DNA of 47,144 bases from an uncultured Bacteroidota bacterium (GCA_902631125.1 CACOXF010000006.1:1-47144); one strand, 5' to 3'; shown: positions 27,622 to 36,635, counted from the stretch's first letter. Program-made: numbers and translations. Notes: generated from the letters alone by a model not told the origin.

Positions 27622-27700
27622 AGCCATAACATAAGTAGGTTAAGTTCATGGTAAGATTTGGGGCGAAAAAGGAGGAGTCTTTCCTCCTTTTTTATTTTAT
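27622..27700 (+). ncRNA. Putative small RNA, copy 1
   Basis: Predicted RNA of about 80 nt. TACATTAG at 27611-27618 is a near match to the TAnnTTTG box, placing the start at about 27622. The RNA would open with a hairpin: CCATAAC (27624-27630) pairs with GTTCATGG (27644-27651) with one bulged C. A linear purine-rich linker (TAAGATTTGGGG) follows, then the terminator stem. There is no plausible open reading frame. Family unknown; known Bacteroidetes RNA motifs should be compared. Ends are inferred. Confidence 0.55.
27666..27698 (+). terminator. Intrinsic terminator of small RNA copy 1
   Basis: AAAAAGGAGGA pairs with TCCTCCTTTTT (11 bp) around the loop GTCTT, followed by a T-rich run. It is a strong rho-independent terminator and also could stop transcription of the PurF-like gene. 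Confidence 0.85.
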
Positions 27701-27719
27701 AAAAAAACTCAAAAAACTT

Positions 27720-27747
27720 TTTGTTTCCAAAAAAAAACGTACATTAG
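27720..27747 (+). promoter_or_regulatory. Candidate promoter of small RNA copy 2
   Basis: TTTG at 27720-27723, a 16-bp spacer and TACATTAG at 27740-27747. The -7 box is a TAnnTTNG variant that also precedes copy 1 (27611-27618) and the SnoaL-like gene (37490-37497), which supports its being real. Confidence 0.45.
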
Positions 27748-27750
27748 CAA

Positions 27751-27829
27751 AGCCATAACATAAGTAGGTTAAGTTCATGGTAAGATTTGGGGCAAAAAAG
27801 GAGGAGTCTTTCCTCCTTTTTTATTTCAT
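27751..27829 (+). ncRNA. Putative small RNA, copy 2
   Basis: Same predicted RNA as copy 1 (5' hairpin, linker, terminator), with ends inferred from the promoter-like box and the terminator. The G to A change extends the A side of the terminator stem by one pair. If expressed, the two RNAs would be almost indistinguishable. Confidence 0.55.
27794..27826 (+). terminator. Intrinsic terminator of small RNA copy 2
   Basis: AAAAAAGGAGGA pairs with TCCTCCTTTTTT around GTCTT, followed by ATTT. Equivalent to the copy 1 terminator, one base pair longer. Confidence 0.85.
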
Positions 27830-27854
27830 AAAAAAAGGAGCAAGTTGCTCCTTG
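27829..27854 (-). terminator. Intrinsic terminator of sodA
   Basis: On the minus strand AAGGAGC and GCTCCTT form a stem with a 5-base loop (27835-27853), followed by a T run (the A tract at 27830-27836). It lies 26 bp after the sodA stop. Confidence 0.75.
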
Positions 27855-27879
27855 ATTTATTTACACATGTAAGCGTTAT

Positions 27880-28485
27880 TTACACGTTAGTCTTAAAATT
27901 TTCAGCGACTATTTCCCAGTTGATTACACTAAAAAAGGCTTCTATATAATCAGGCCTTCGGTTTTGATAGTTTAGATAATATGCGTGTTCCCAAACATCA
28001 AGACCAAGTATTGGGGTTCCATCGCAACCAACACCAGGCATAAGAGGATTGTCTTGATTCGGCGTCGAACAAACCTCTAAATCACCTCCTTTTTTTGCAC
28101 ACAACCAAGCCCAACCTGACCCAAATTGTGTTGCCGCAGCAGCACTAAAAGCTACTTTAAACTGGTCAAAAGAACCAAATGAACGATTAATCGCTTGGGC
28201 CAAAGCACCAGAAAGGGTGTTGGCGGCAGGACTCATCACCCGCCAAAACAAACAATGATTGTAAAAACCACCCCCATTGTTTCGAACAGCAGCATTGCTC
28301 ATGTCTAAATTGGAGAGTATCTCTTCAATAGAATGTTGTGTAAGAGGGGTGTTTTCAATAGCAGCGTTAAGTTTGGCAGTATAGCCAGCGTGATGTTTGG
28401 TATGGTGAATTTCCATAGTACGCGCATCTATATGAGGCTCTAGGGAGCTATAAGAATAATGAAGTTTTGGTAATTCGAAAGACAT
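27880..28485 (-). CDS. sodA: Superoxide dismutase (Fe/Mn family, Mn-like)
   Basis: A 201-residue enzyme that dismutates superoxide in the cytosol. Metal ligands are visible: the first histidine in [12 protein letters not shown], the second in [11 protein letters not shown], and [19 protein letters not shown] with aspartate and histidine. GSGWAWL is the conserved core. NQDNPLM carries the glutamine typical of Mn-type enzymes, so manganese or cambialistic use is favoured. I chose the ATG at 28485; nine more upstream codons are open but lie over the promoter region. It is divergent from the helicase gene. Confidence 0.93.
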   Translation of the reverse strand: MSFELPKLHYSYSSLEPHIDARTMEIHHTKHHAGYTAKLNAAIENTPLTQHSIEEILSNLDMSNAAVRNNGGGFYNHCLFWRVMSPAANTLSGALAQAINRSFGSFDQFKVAFSAAAATQFGSGWAWLCAKKGGDLEVCSTPNQDNPLMPGVGCDGTPILGLDVWEHAYYLNYQNRRPDYIEAFFSVINWEIVAENFKTNV

Positions 28486-28509
28486 AATTTTTTTATTTGT
28501 GATGAACAG

Positions 28510-28517
28510 CAAATTTA
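28510..28517 (-). promoter_or_regulatory. Promoter -7 box for sodA
   Basis: On the minus strand TAAATTTG matches TAnnTTTG and lies 24 bp upstream of the sodA ATG. It overlaps the in-frame upstream codons, which supports the start at 28485. Confidence 0.5.
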
Positions 28518-28537
28518 TGTAATATTAAGCAATTGTC

Positions 28538-31500
28538 ATGAAGACCACACAAGCTTTAAAACAAAACTCCCACCCATCATTTGTTATCTATGATGCATCG
28601 GCAGGATCTGGAAAAACATATTCTCTAGTTCGCAGCTATTTGCAAGCCATCCTTCACACAAACCGCCCAGAAAATTACAAGTTTATTTTGGCTATTACAT
28701 TTACTAATAAGGCTGCTAATCAAATGAAAACCCGTGTGTTGACACAGTTAAAAGAGTTTTCGTCTAAGAAAATTTTACTTGAGCCAACAGAAATGTTTCA
28801 AGAAGTTGTCAAACAATGCGGGGTTGATAAAGGAGTTGTTCATCAACGCGCAGCCAAAGCACTTCACCATATTCTTCAAAACTATGGGCATTTTTCTATC
28901 ACCACAATTGACAGTTTAACCCACCAAATCGTTAGGACTTTTGCAAGAGACTTAGGGCTTAGCTCGACTTTCGAAGTGATTTTGGAAACAGATTTGCTGC
29001 TAGAACAAGCTGTGGACTTATTGATTGAACAAACAGGTGAAAACAAACAACAGACTAAAATCTTGACGGATTTTGTCATCCAAAAAGCTAGCGACAACAA
29101 ATCGTGGGACGTGAGCGTTGATTTAAACAATATAGCACCTTTGGTTTATAATGAAAATCATTACAACCAATTGCGGCAAATGAATGATAAAAGTTGGAAC
29201 GACTTTTTGACTCTTCAGAAAAAAATACAAACCCAAAAAACAGCTTGTGTTGAAGCGATGAATAAAGTATCTGGGAAGCTGTATAAAAAAGTGATCGATT
29301 CGGGAATTGAGGAGGGGTCTTTTTCTTACAAGGAGCTTATCAAACAATTGCAAAAAGGTCAATCGCGCAACCCTAAATCCATTCCAAGCAAGCGATTATT
29401 GACGCTGAATGAAAACAATCAAATCTTAAAAAAATCGGCCAGCGAGCCAGAGCAGTCTGCTTTAGCGAGCATGTTAGTTGATATTGACCAATGGATTGAA
29501 GATGTTACAATTCAACAGAGAACTTTAAACCTTCTTCAGCTGATCGATAAACAACGTGTACCTTTTTCTGCTCTTCATGCAATTTACAAAACAGCTCAAG
29601 ACATACAAAAAGATCAAGACAAAAAACTGCTTAGTAGCTTTAACCCTTTATTGTTCGAGACGATTAGCGAATTGCCAACGCCTTTTGTTTACGAACGATT
29701 GGGCATAAAATATAGGCACATACTTTTAGATGAATTCCAGGACACTTCCCTTCTGCAGTGGAAAAATCTCATTCCGCTATTAGATAATGCGATTTCAAGC
29801 AGAAACAGCTCGATTCTTCTTGTAGGAGACGCTAAGCAATCAATTTATCGCTGGCGTGGCGGTTACCCCGAACAGTTTATTGATCTCACCAAAGGAATAA
29901 CCCCATTTCCCATTGATCCAGAGGTGATTAGACTTACAAAAAACTACAGAAGCAAAGACACGATAGTCAAAACCAACAACACATTTTTCAAGGAATCGGC
30001 GGCTGTATTGTCTTCACCAGACTATCAAAACCTATTTAAAAGGGGTGCTAATCAAGAAACTAACAACAACCCTGGAGGTGCAGTTACGTTTACTTTTGTT
30101 GAGGGGGTCAAAATTGAAGAACGAGAGCCAAATTATTTGGAAGCTATAATTCAACAGCTTATAGACTGTGAAAACAGAAAGTATAAGCGAAATGAAATCT
30201 GCATTCTCGTGCGAACACGCCAACAAGGAGTTTTGATAACAGAACATCTGGCACAACAAAAGATAGATGTTATTTCTGCAGAATCGTTACTGCTTTCTCA
30301 AAGTAAAAAAGTAAATGTTTTGTTGAGCTGGCTTCAACTTCGAGTCAATCAAAATAACGAGGAAGCGAGGAAAGTGATCTTGGATTATTTCCACCCAGAT
30401 GATCAGGACTCATTTATTTGGGATAATGAGGGGTTAAAAAAACCAGCGCATCAGTTTGTCAAACAAATCAATGGCTGCCAATATGATTTTTGTTTTGAAA
30501 GATTCTTACAAAAAGGCATCTATGAAGCTGTGGAATATACCATAGACGCTTTGAATATGGCAACAGCTTTGTGCCCTTATGTGTCTGGATTTTTAGAGGA
30601 AATAATAGAGTTTACTAGAAATACAGTGACAGACGATAAAGGGTTTTTGTCGCACTGGGAAATGATAAAAGACAAGCGATCGGTTCGTTTAACCTCAAAG
30701 AACAATGCAGTTGAAGTTATGACCATTCACAAAGCAAAGGGGCTGGAGTTTCCTGTAGTTATTTTTCCTTTTGCTGAGACAAAAATAGTCAGCATCAAAC
30801 CCACCACACACTGGATAGATGTACCACAAGATGAGTTTGCAGGCTTCTCTTCTCTTTTGGTTGGGCTCAACAAAGACTTTTCAGTTACGGGCGACATCAA
30901 CCATACCGTTTATGAGGCATTTAAAGAAACCCAAGCGCTTGATGCACTCAACACCTTATATGTGGCCATGACCCGCCCTGAAAACGAATTGCACATAATT
31001 AGTCATTCTCAACTCAACAACAGCAAGAGCTATGCAGATTTGTTTTGGGAGTTTGTCAATAAAAATGATTTACCAAAACAAAAGGAGAATCAGTTTATAA
31101 GCGGAAAACTCATAACAAGTCAAAGGGTTTCGGCAGAACCAAAACCCACAAAAGCAACAAAATGGATTACAAACGCAAGTGCTGCCACTACAATTCTTAA
31201 AAGCCAGCAAGCAAAACATCAAGATAACGCAGTTGATTTTGGTTATGTATTTCATGAAATCATGTCCCGAATTTACGTAAAAACAGATGTAGAGGATGCG
31301 ATTCAACACGCATATAACCAAGGTAATATTGGTATTGACCAGGTTGATAAGCTCACAAAACTCATTTTTGAATTGGTGAATCACAATGAACTAGGGTGTT
31401 TTTTTAATTCAAAAGTCACTCAATATAACGAGAGAGCAATCTTGTCTACAGAGGGCATATCGTTGCGCCCAGATTGTTTTGTTGTGCTGCCCAACAAAGA

Positions 31501-31657
31501 GGCTGCCATTTTAGATTACAAAACAGGAAAACCCAGCCCAGCGCACAAGGATCAGCTAAATGAATATGCTTCTTTATTAGAGAAACTAGGTTACATTGTC
31601 AAGAAAAAAACAATTGTTTATATTGGTAAAAACGTCACTTTAAAACATATTTATTAA
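28538..31657 (+). CDS. UvrD/RecB-like helicase-nuclease (AddA-like)
   Basis: A 1039-residue DNA repair helicase for processing double-strand ends. Walker A is ASAGSGKTYS at 20-29, motif II is DEFQDT near 398, motif III GDAKQSIYRWRGG near 430, and motif V TIHKAKGLEFPVV near 727. The C-terminus has a RecB-type nuclease: RPDCF, then ILDYKTG, then QLNEYASL, the GD-DxK-QxxY pattern. Together with the AddB-like gene at 33115 it probably forms an AddAB-type recombination complex. An OmpA gene lies between them. Confidence 0.88.
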   Translation: MKTTQALKQNSHPSFVIYDASAGSGKTYSLVRSYLQAILHTNRPENYKFILAITFTNKAANQMKTRVLTQLKEFSSKKILLEPTEMFQEVVKQCGVDKGVVHQRAAKALHHILQNYGHFSITTIDSLTHQIVRTFARDLGLSSTFEVILETDLLLEQAVDLLIEQTGENKQQTKILTDFVIQKASDNKSWDVSVDLNNIAPLVYNENHYNQLRQMNDKSWNDFLTLQKKIQTQKTACVEAMNKVSGKLYKKVIDSGIEEGSFSYKELIKQLQKGQSRNPKSIPSKRLLTLNENNQILKKSASEPEQSALASMLVDIDQWIEDVTIQQRTLNLLQLIDKQRVPFSALHAIYKTAQDIQKDQDKKLLSSFNPLLFETISELPTPFVYERLGIKYRHILLDEFQDTSLLQWKNLIPLLDNAISSRNSSILLVGDAKQSIYRWRGGYPEQFIDLTKGITPFPIDPEVIRLTKNYRSKDTIVKTNNTFFKESAAVLSSPDYQNLFKRGANQETNNNPGGAVTFTFVEGVKIEEREPNYLEAIIQQLIDCENRKYKRNEICILVRTRQQGVLITEHLAQQKIDVISAESLLLSQSKKVNVLLSWLQLRVNQNNEEARKVILDYFHPDDQDSFIWDNEGLKKPAHQFVKQINGCQYDFCFERFLQKGIYEAVEYTIDALNMATALCPYVSGFLEEIIEFTRNTVTDDKGFLSHWEMIKDKRSVRLTSKNNAVEVMTIHKAKGLEFPVVIFPFAETKIVSIKPTTHWIDVPQDEFAGFSSLLVGLNKDFSVTGDINHTVYEAFKETQALDALNTLYVAMTRPENELHIISHSQLNNSKSYADLFWEFVNKNDLPKQKENQFISGKLITSQRVSAEPKPTKATKWITNASAATTILKSQQAKHQDNAVDFGYVFHEIMSRIYVKTDVEDAIQHAYNQGNIGIDQVDKLTKLIFELVNHNELGCFFNSKVTQYNERAILSTEGISLRPDCFVVLPNKEAAILDYKTGKPSPAHKDQLNEYASLLEKLGYIVKKKTIVYIGKNVTLKHIY

Positions 31658-31662
31658 TTTTG
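31655..31662 (+). promoter_or_regulatory. Promoter -7 box for the OmpA-family gene
   Basis: TAATTTTG matches TAnnTTTG and lies 20 bp before the ATG at 31683. It overlaps the stop codon of the helicase gene, so OmpA probably has its own transcript. Confidence 0.5.
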
Positions 31663-31682
31663 TGACATTCTAAGTTTAAAAC

Positions 31683-33044
31683 ATGAAAATTTTAACACTA
31701 CTTATAGCAGTTATATCCTGTCAGATATATAGTTTGCAAGCTCAAACATCAGTTAACCCCTGGCAGATAACCCTTGGGGCAAATGCAGTTGAATTTTATG
31801 AAAAAAACGGGACTCAATTCCAGACTGGAAACGACGGTTTACAGTTTGACGATAAGGTTAACTATTCAAAGTATTTATCTTATTTAGAGATCTCACGCTA
31901 TCTATCCAAAGGAATTACTTTTCACATAGGAGGATCTCTAAACCAAGTTGGCAGAATTACATCAAACCTCTCAGAAAACCCCGACCTTTATTACAGTATT
32001 GATGGAAGCTTTTCTTTATCTTCTACTGCTTTTTTAAACACAGGAAACCTAAACCCCACAATCATACTTGGGGTTGGACACACTAACATCAATGAACTGA
32101 GTCATATGACAGCCAACATGGGTGTTGGGCTAACGTACATGTTTGATCAAAGTTTTGGCTTGACCCTCAAGGCAAAACGAAAGGTGTTTTCACCAGATGT
32201 TACTAAATTATTTGACAAATCAGTTACGGATGGAGATTATGTTAATCAGTTCTTGTTTGGATTTAGTTATGCTTTTGGTAACGGAGATAGTGACAGAGAT
32301 GGAGTAAAAGATGATGTTGATGCCTGTGTTAACACTCCTGGTATACCAGAGCTGAATGGCTGTCCTGACGACGATGGTGACGGCGTTCGAAACAATGAAG
32401 ACAATTGCCCAGACGTTCCTGGTTTACCAGCACTTGCAGGTTGTCCAGATTTGGATGGGGATTCTGTTGCAGACAAAGATGACAGTTGTCCAGAAGTTGC
32501 TGGCCTACCAGCACTAGATGGATGTCCAGATGCAGACGCAGACGGTGTTGCCGACAAAAATGATAATTGCCCAGAAGAATTTGGTCCAGTCGAAAACAAT
32601 GGTTGCCCATGGTCAGATCGTGATGGCGATGGTGTCTTTGACAAAGATGACAATTGCCCGGACGTTGCTGGTACAGCAACAAACGCAGGATGCCCAGAGT
32701 ACCCAATAGAAGGTCTTGAAGAGTTGTCAGTTCAGTTTGAATCGGATTCATTTGAGATTGATGCTGCCTTTGAAGAACAGCTTGCAGAAGCATTTCGTAT
32801 TATTGATGCTAATAGTGATTCAACAATCATCATTGAAGGTCACGCAGATTCAACAGGAAATGATCAGATCAATATTCCGCTTTCAGAACTTAGGGCGAGT
32901 CAAGTACTAGATTACCTTATAAAAGCAGGAATTAACCCTGAGCGCTTGAGCATAGTAGGTTATGGATCATCACAACCTCTGGGTGATAACAGCACTTCAG
33001 AAGGTCGAGCGCAAAACCGACGAGTCGATTTTACAGTGGAATAA
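31683..33044 (+). CDS. OmpA family outer membrane protein with TSP3 calcium-binding repeats
   Basis: A 453-residue exported protein. The signal peptide ends in SLQAQ. Residues about 25-200 form an outer-membrane beta-barrel. Residues about 203-340 are thrombospondin type 3 repeats with DxDGDGVxDxxDxCP spacing (for example DRDGDGVFDKDDNCP), which bind calcium. The C-terminal OmpA domain (SDSTIIIEGHADSTGND and LSELRASQVLDYL, ending GRAQNRRVDFTVE) binds peptidoglycan. It probably links the outer membrane to the cell wall. A strong terminator follows it. Confidence 0.93.
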   Translation: MKILTLLIAVISCQIYSLQAQTSVNPWQITLGANAVEFYEKNGTQFQTGNDGLQFDDKVNYSKYLSYLEISRYLSKGITFHIGGSLNQVGRITSNLSENPDLYYSIDGSFSLSSTAFLNTGNLNPTIILGVGHTNINELSHMTANMGVGLTYMFDQSFGLTLKAKRKVFSPDVTKLFDKSVTDGDYVNQFLFGFSYAFGNGDSDRDGVKDDVDACVNTPGIPELNGCPDDDGDGVRNNEDNCPDVPGLPALAGCPDLDGDSVADKDDSCPEVAGLPALDGCPDADADGVADKNDNCPEEFGPVENNGCPWSDRDGDGVFDKDDNCPDVAGTATNAGCPEYPIEGLEELSVQFESDSFEIDAAFEEQLAEAFRIIDANSDSTIIIEGHADSTGNDQINIPLSELRASQVLDYLIKAGINPERLSIVGYGSSQPLGDNSTSEGRAQNRRVDFTVE

Positions 33045-33068
33045 CGAATAACGATAATTAAACCAAAT

Positions 33069-33100
33069 AAAAAAACGCAGTGAATACACTGCGTTTTTTT
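33069..33100 (+). terminator. Intrinsic terminator after the OmpA-family gene
   Basis: CGCAGTG pairs with CACTGCG around AATA, flanked by A and T tracts that extend the stem. It ends 15 bp before the AddB-like ATG, so that gene needs its own promoter or read-through. Confidence 0.85.
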
Positions 33101-33114
33101 ATTTTTATGGTTCT

Positions 33115-35829
33115 ATGAATGATAGCTTTTTATACGAAGTTGTACGTTCGCTTTCTAACCCCAATTGGGAAGAGATGTGTTTTATTGTGCCCAACAAAAG
33201 ATCAGCCCTTCACCTAACACAAACGATTGTATCACAGCTTGAAGAACCAACGATAGCACCAGAAATTTTAGATATTGACTCATTTATTCATAGCCTTTCA
33301 AACATGGAAGCCCCCCCAAAAATGGAACTACTCTTTACACTATATTATAGCTATTGTCAACACGTTGGTTCAAACGACAGAGATGACTTTGTCAGGTTTT
33401 TAGGTTGGGGAGAAACGCTGTTGGGAGATTTGGACGCAATTGACAAGAACCTTTTAGATCGCCAAGAGGTGTTTGCTTTGCTTATAGGTATGCAGGAAGT
33501 CAAAGCGTGGGGATCAAATGAAAATGCACTTGTTCAGAAATATATCGGCTTTTGGAAAAAGCTACCAAAAATTTACGCCTCTTTTTCTTCCGCTTTGTTA
33601 CAAAAAAGACATGGCACGTCGGGGATGCTTTGCCGCGAAGCGGTACATAATTTGGAGGTGTTTCTCCATGCAAACCCAAAAAAAACTTTTATTATTTGTG
33701 GGTTTAATGTACTGACTGCTAGCGAATCGACGTTGTTTCAATCTATTTTGGCACAAAACAGAGGCAAAATATATTGGGATGCAGACGAGTATTTTTTAAG
33801 CAACGCCCAAGAATTATCGGGACTGTACTTAAACAAATACAAGAAATGGCCTTACTATCAAAACCAACCTTTTCTGGGACTCCACAACTCATTTGTAAAC
33901 GAAAAAGAAGTTGAAATCATAGAAACCACTGGACTAATTGCGCAAGCAAAACAGGTGGGGAGTATTCTCAAAGACCTTTCATCATCAAACCCTCGATGGG
34001 AACGTGTTGCTGTTGTGTTGCCCGACGAATCGCTCCTCAACCCCATCTTACATGCCCTTCCACCAGAAGTATCAAAGATTAACATAACTATGGGAACCCC
34101 CCTGCAACAGCAATCCATTTCCATTTTGATTGAGGCCGTGTTTGATATGCACATGACACACACCACCAAAGGGTTTTATTACAAAACGACGGAAAAGATA
34201 TTTTCACACAAACTGATTCGAACATATTGTGAAAAAAAGGGTTTAAATGATCCGATAGAACTTGCTCGGGCGATCATCCAAAAAAACCAAAGGTTTTTAA
34301 ATGTAAAACAATTGGAAGAGGCGAAGCTTGCGAACCATTTCGGCTTTTTATTTTCATTATGGCACAAGCCAAAAGAAGCAGTAGAATCGATATGCAAACT
34401 CCTTCAGATGTTGTCGCCGACTGCTGATACTAACGAAAGCCAACAACTAGAGTCAATCCATTTGTTTTTAACGCTTTTCTATCAGCTGGATCATCAGTTG
34501 CGAACACATTCCTTTATTACAAAAATCAGTGAATTGCGAGCCATTTATAATGCACAAATAGCAACCCATAGACTATCATTTTCGGGCGAGCCATTTAAGG
34601 GATTACAAATTATGGGTATGCTTGAAACACGATTATTAGATTTTGATACTGTAATCCTCACACAAGCAAACGAAGGCATACTGCCTCCAAAACCTATTGA
34701 TGACTCCTGGATACCTTATGACATGAAAAAGCAATATGGGCTCCCAACAAGAGATGAGAAGAACGCTATTTTTTCATATCATTTTTTTCGTCTTATGTAT
34801 CGCACCAAAAAAGCTTATATACTTTATAATGGACAAGGTGAAGGACTTAGAGAAGGAGAGATTAGTCGTTTTGTCCGACAATGGACATTCCATGAGCCAG
34901 CAAAACACAACATCTCTTTTTATACCCAAAAGGCATCTCTTAAAACAACGCCCAACACCCCAATCAGCGTACCAAAAACAGAAAGTTTACGTAAGCGATT
35001 GGAGATGATGGGAGAGAAGGGTTTGTCGGCGACAACACTATCAAATTATATTTTAGATCCAATTCGGTTTTACAACAATTCTATTTTGCGTATTTCAGAG
35101 ACAGAAGAACTCGAAGAATCAATGACTTACAAATCTCTTGGCATAGCAATTCACAATACTTTAGAGGAGCTTTATGAGCCACACGTTGGGAAACAACTTT
35201 CTGTTGGTGGTCTAGAAAAAATGCGAAAGAATCACAAGGAAATTTTGACGAAGCATTTTGAAAAAAAATTAGGGAAGGACAGTTATAAAATGGGTAAAAA
35301 CCTCTTGATTTTCACAGCGGCAGCCTATAGCATTAAACGAGTAATAGAGGCAGACAAAAAAGATATTGTTGGTGGGTCAACGATAGAGTTGTTGGGCTTG
35401 GAGGAGTATCGAAAAATTACTCGCACATTTGCAGGAATCGAACACCCCATCAGTTTTCACGGAGTGATCGATCGGATTGACCGAAAGGATGGTGTTTTGC
35501 GAATTTTGGATTATAAAACAGGAAACACAGAACCAAAAGAACTGCGCCCAAAAAAGATCATAGACTGCTTGTATGATGCGGTTTTCAGCAAGGCTTTTCA
35601 GGTGATGTTTTACAGTATGTTATGGTCTGAAAACAACCAAATTACCCGATTTAAGGCAGGAGTTATTTCAGTAAAAAACATGAGCAGAGGGGTGTTGTAT
35701 CTTACCTTTGGAACAGACACAAAACGGACTGATCTTGACACTACGGATTTGGATGTTTTTGAAAAACATCTTGAACAGGTCGTGACAGAAATTTACAACC
35801 CATCGATTCCGTTTAAGGAAGCAGACTAG
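33115..35829 (+). CDS. PD-(D/E)XK nuclease family protein, AddB-like
   Basis: A 904-residue protein. The N-terminal half resembles an inactivated UvrD-type helicase (CFIVPNKRSALHLTQ in place of a true Walker A). The C-terminus is a RecB-type nuclease: FHGVIDRIDRKDG, ILDYKTGNTEP, then FQVMFYSML. The four-cysteine iron-sulfur cluster of classic AddB is not apparent. It is the likely partner of the AddA-like gene at 28538 in end resection and recombination. It follows a terminator with only 15 bp left for a promoter, and its end overlaps the next convergent gene by 4 bp. Confidence 0.85.
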   Translation: MNDSFLYEVVRSLSNPNWEEMCFIVPNKRSALHLTQTIVSQLEEPTIAPEILDIDSFIHSLSNMEAPPKMELLFTLYYSYCQHVGSNDRDDFVRFLGWGETLLGDLDAIDKNLLDRQEVFALLIGMQEVKAWGSNENALVQKYIGFWKKLPKIYASFSSALLQKRHGTSGMLCREAVHNLEVFLHANPKKTFIICGFNVLTASESTLFQSILAQNRGKIYWDADEYFLSNAQELSGLYLNKYKKWPYYQNQPFLGLHNSFVNEKEVEIIETTGLIAQAKQVGSILKDLSSSNPRWERVAVVLPDESLLNPILHALPPEVSKINITMGTPLQQQSISILIEAVFDMHMTHTTKGFYYKTTEKIFSHKLIRTYCEKKGLNDPIELARAIIQKNQRFLNVKQLEEAKLANHFGFLFSLWHKPKEAVESICKLLQMLSPTADTNESQQLESIHLFLTLFYQLDHQLRTHSFITKISELRAIYNAQIATHRLSFSGEPFKGLQIMGMLETRLLDFDTVILTQANEGILPPKPIDDSWIPYDMKKQYGLPTRDEKNAIFSYHFFRLMYRTKKAYILYNGQGEGLREGEISRFVRQWTFHEPAKHNISFYTQKASLKTTPNTPISVPKTESLRKRLEMMGEKGLSATTLSNYILDPIRFYNNSILRISETEELEESMTYKSLGIAIHNTLEELYEPHVGKQLSVGGLEKMRKNHKEILTKHFEKKLGKDSYKMGKNLLIFTAAAYSIKRVIEADKKDIVGGSTIELLGLEEYRKITRTFAGIEHPISFHGVIDRIDRKDGVLRILDYKTGNTEPKELRPKKIIDCLYDAVFSKAFQVMFYSMLWSENNQITRFKAGVISVKNMSRGVLYLTFGTDTKRTDLDTTDLDVFEKHLEQVVTEIYNPSIPFKEAD

Positions 35830-36302
35830 TCGTCGGAGGCGGCCTTTCGCACCACGCCGATTCCGTAGTAGAGATATGAAAAAGATTGTAGCCCCAGAAA
35901 AACCCACAACAAAGGAAGTAGAGATGGAAGGTTTTCCATGACTTGATCAAGAGCAAGAAGCTCATCTTCATTAAGTTCATTTATCGCTGGGTTGTCTGCC
36001 ACAGCAGCCTCAATGATTGCAGGATCGATACTAGCATACATCAACCAAAAAACAAACACTAGGAGGGCAATAAGTCCAGCAAAAGCAGCATATACCACCA
36101 CCACATAAGACATCACTTGATCAAACCCACTGATTTTCAAATCAGTTAAAACCTTTTTTCGAGTAGACCACAACCAAAAGGGGACTAACCCAGCCAGAAG
36201 AGTAGAAAAAATACTTCCACTAATAAGGTATTGAATCAGCTGAAAAACAGCAAGCGTTAGGGCAATGTAAAATATGATGTTTTGTTTTTTGTTGAATGAC
36301 AT
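35826..36302 (-). CDS. Hypothetical membrane protein
   Basis: A 158-residue protein with about four transmembrane helices: two near the N-terminus (IIFYIALTLAVFQLIQYLI and a second, shorter one), one around 65-90 and one at the end. A hydrophilic acidic loop (INELNEDELLALDQVMENL) separates the last two. I recognise no family. It is convergent with the AddB-like gene and the stops overlap by 4 bp. A 333-bp gap holding only a micro-ORF precedes it. Confidence 0.75.
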   Translation of the reverse strand: MSFNKKQNIIFYIALTLAVFQLIQYLISGSIFSTLLAGLVPFWLWSTRKKVLTDLKISGFDQVMSYVVVVYAAFAGLIALLVFVFWLMYASIDPAIIEAAVADNPAINELNEDELLALDQVMENLPSLLPLLWVFLGLQSFSYLYYGIGVVRKAASDD

Positions 36303-36377
36303 AAAATGATGTTTTGTAAGAACGTAAAAATAGAAAAAAGAGCCGGCATGTGGTAGGAAATAAAACTTGAAATGCAG

Positions 36378-36385
36378 TATATTTG
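36378..36385 (+). promoter_or_regulatory. Promoter -7 box before a 28-residue ORF
   Basis: TATATTTG is an exact TAnnTTTG match. The expected transcription start falls at about 36389-36392, at the ATG at 36390, so any transcript would be nearly leaderless. No -33 element is clear. Confidence 0.35.
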
Positions 36386-36389
36386 TCCT

Positions 36390-36476
36390 ATGGGAGTTGG
36401 AGGAGTATTTTTAGCGAGTATTGCGCTTTGTGTTGGAGTTGCCATTGTAGCAGAGATCGTTGAGCGCATCAAATAA
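36390..36476 (+). CDS. Putative 28-residue single-pass membrane peptide
   Basis: The frame starts ATG and encodes a peptide opening MGVGGVFLASIAL and ending EIVERIK. It is one hydrophobic helix with a charged C-terminal end, a normal layout for a small inner-membrane protein. An exact -7 promoter box lies four bases upstream. Nothing else supports it; it could be chance in a 333-bp gap (36303-36635). I see no other feature in that gap beyond the promoter of the next gene. Confidence 0.3.
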   Translation: MGVGGVFLASIALCVGVAIVAEIVERIK

Positions 36477-36635
36477 ATTGCTCACAACAACCTTATTTTT
36501 CTTCACTGTTTCTGGGCGATAAATGAAGCATATCTTTTCTTTCTTATTCAAAAATAATTTCTGCAGGGGGAACTAATTTTTTACAAATGTGATATGTTAT
36601 TTTGATTTTTGTAACTTTAAACAAAACAAAGAGTT

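Larger units (their letters stand above)
27610..27707 (+). repeat. 98-bp direct repeat, copy 1
   Basis: This segment recurs 129 bp downstream with only two substitutions. It holds a -7-like box (TACATTAG), a 5' hairpin and a full intrinsic terminator, so the repeat unit looks like a complete transcription unit. It sits between the PurF-like gene and sodA. Confidence 0.95.
27739..27836 (+). repeat. 98-bp direct repeat, copy 2
   Basis: Copy 2 of the tandem unit, identical to copy 1 except for G to A before the terminator stem and T to C after it. Both changes leave the two hairpins intact. The spacer between copies (27708-27738) is not repeated. Confidence 0.95.

Noticed and set aside
32267-32793. 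Long minus-strand frames inside the OmpA gene (128 and 154 codons)
   Set aside because: They are low-complexity serine/proline or leucine/histidine shadows of the calcium-binding repeats on the plus strand.
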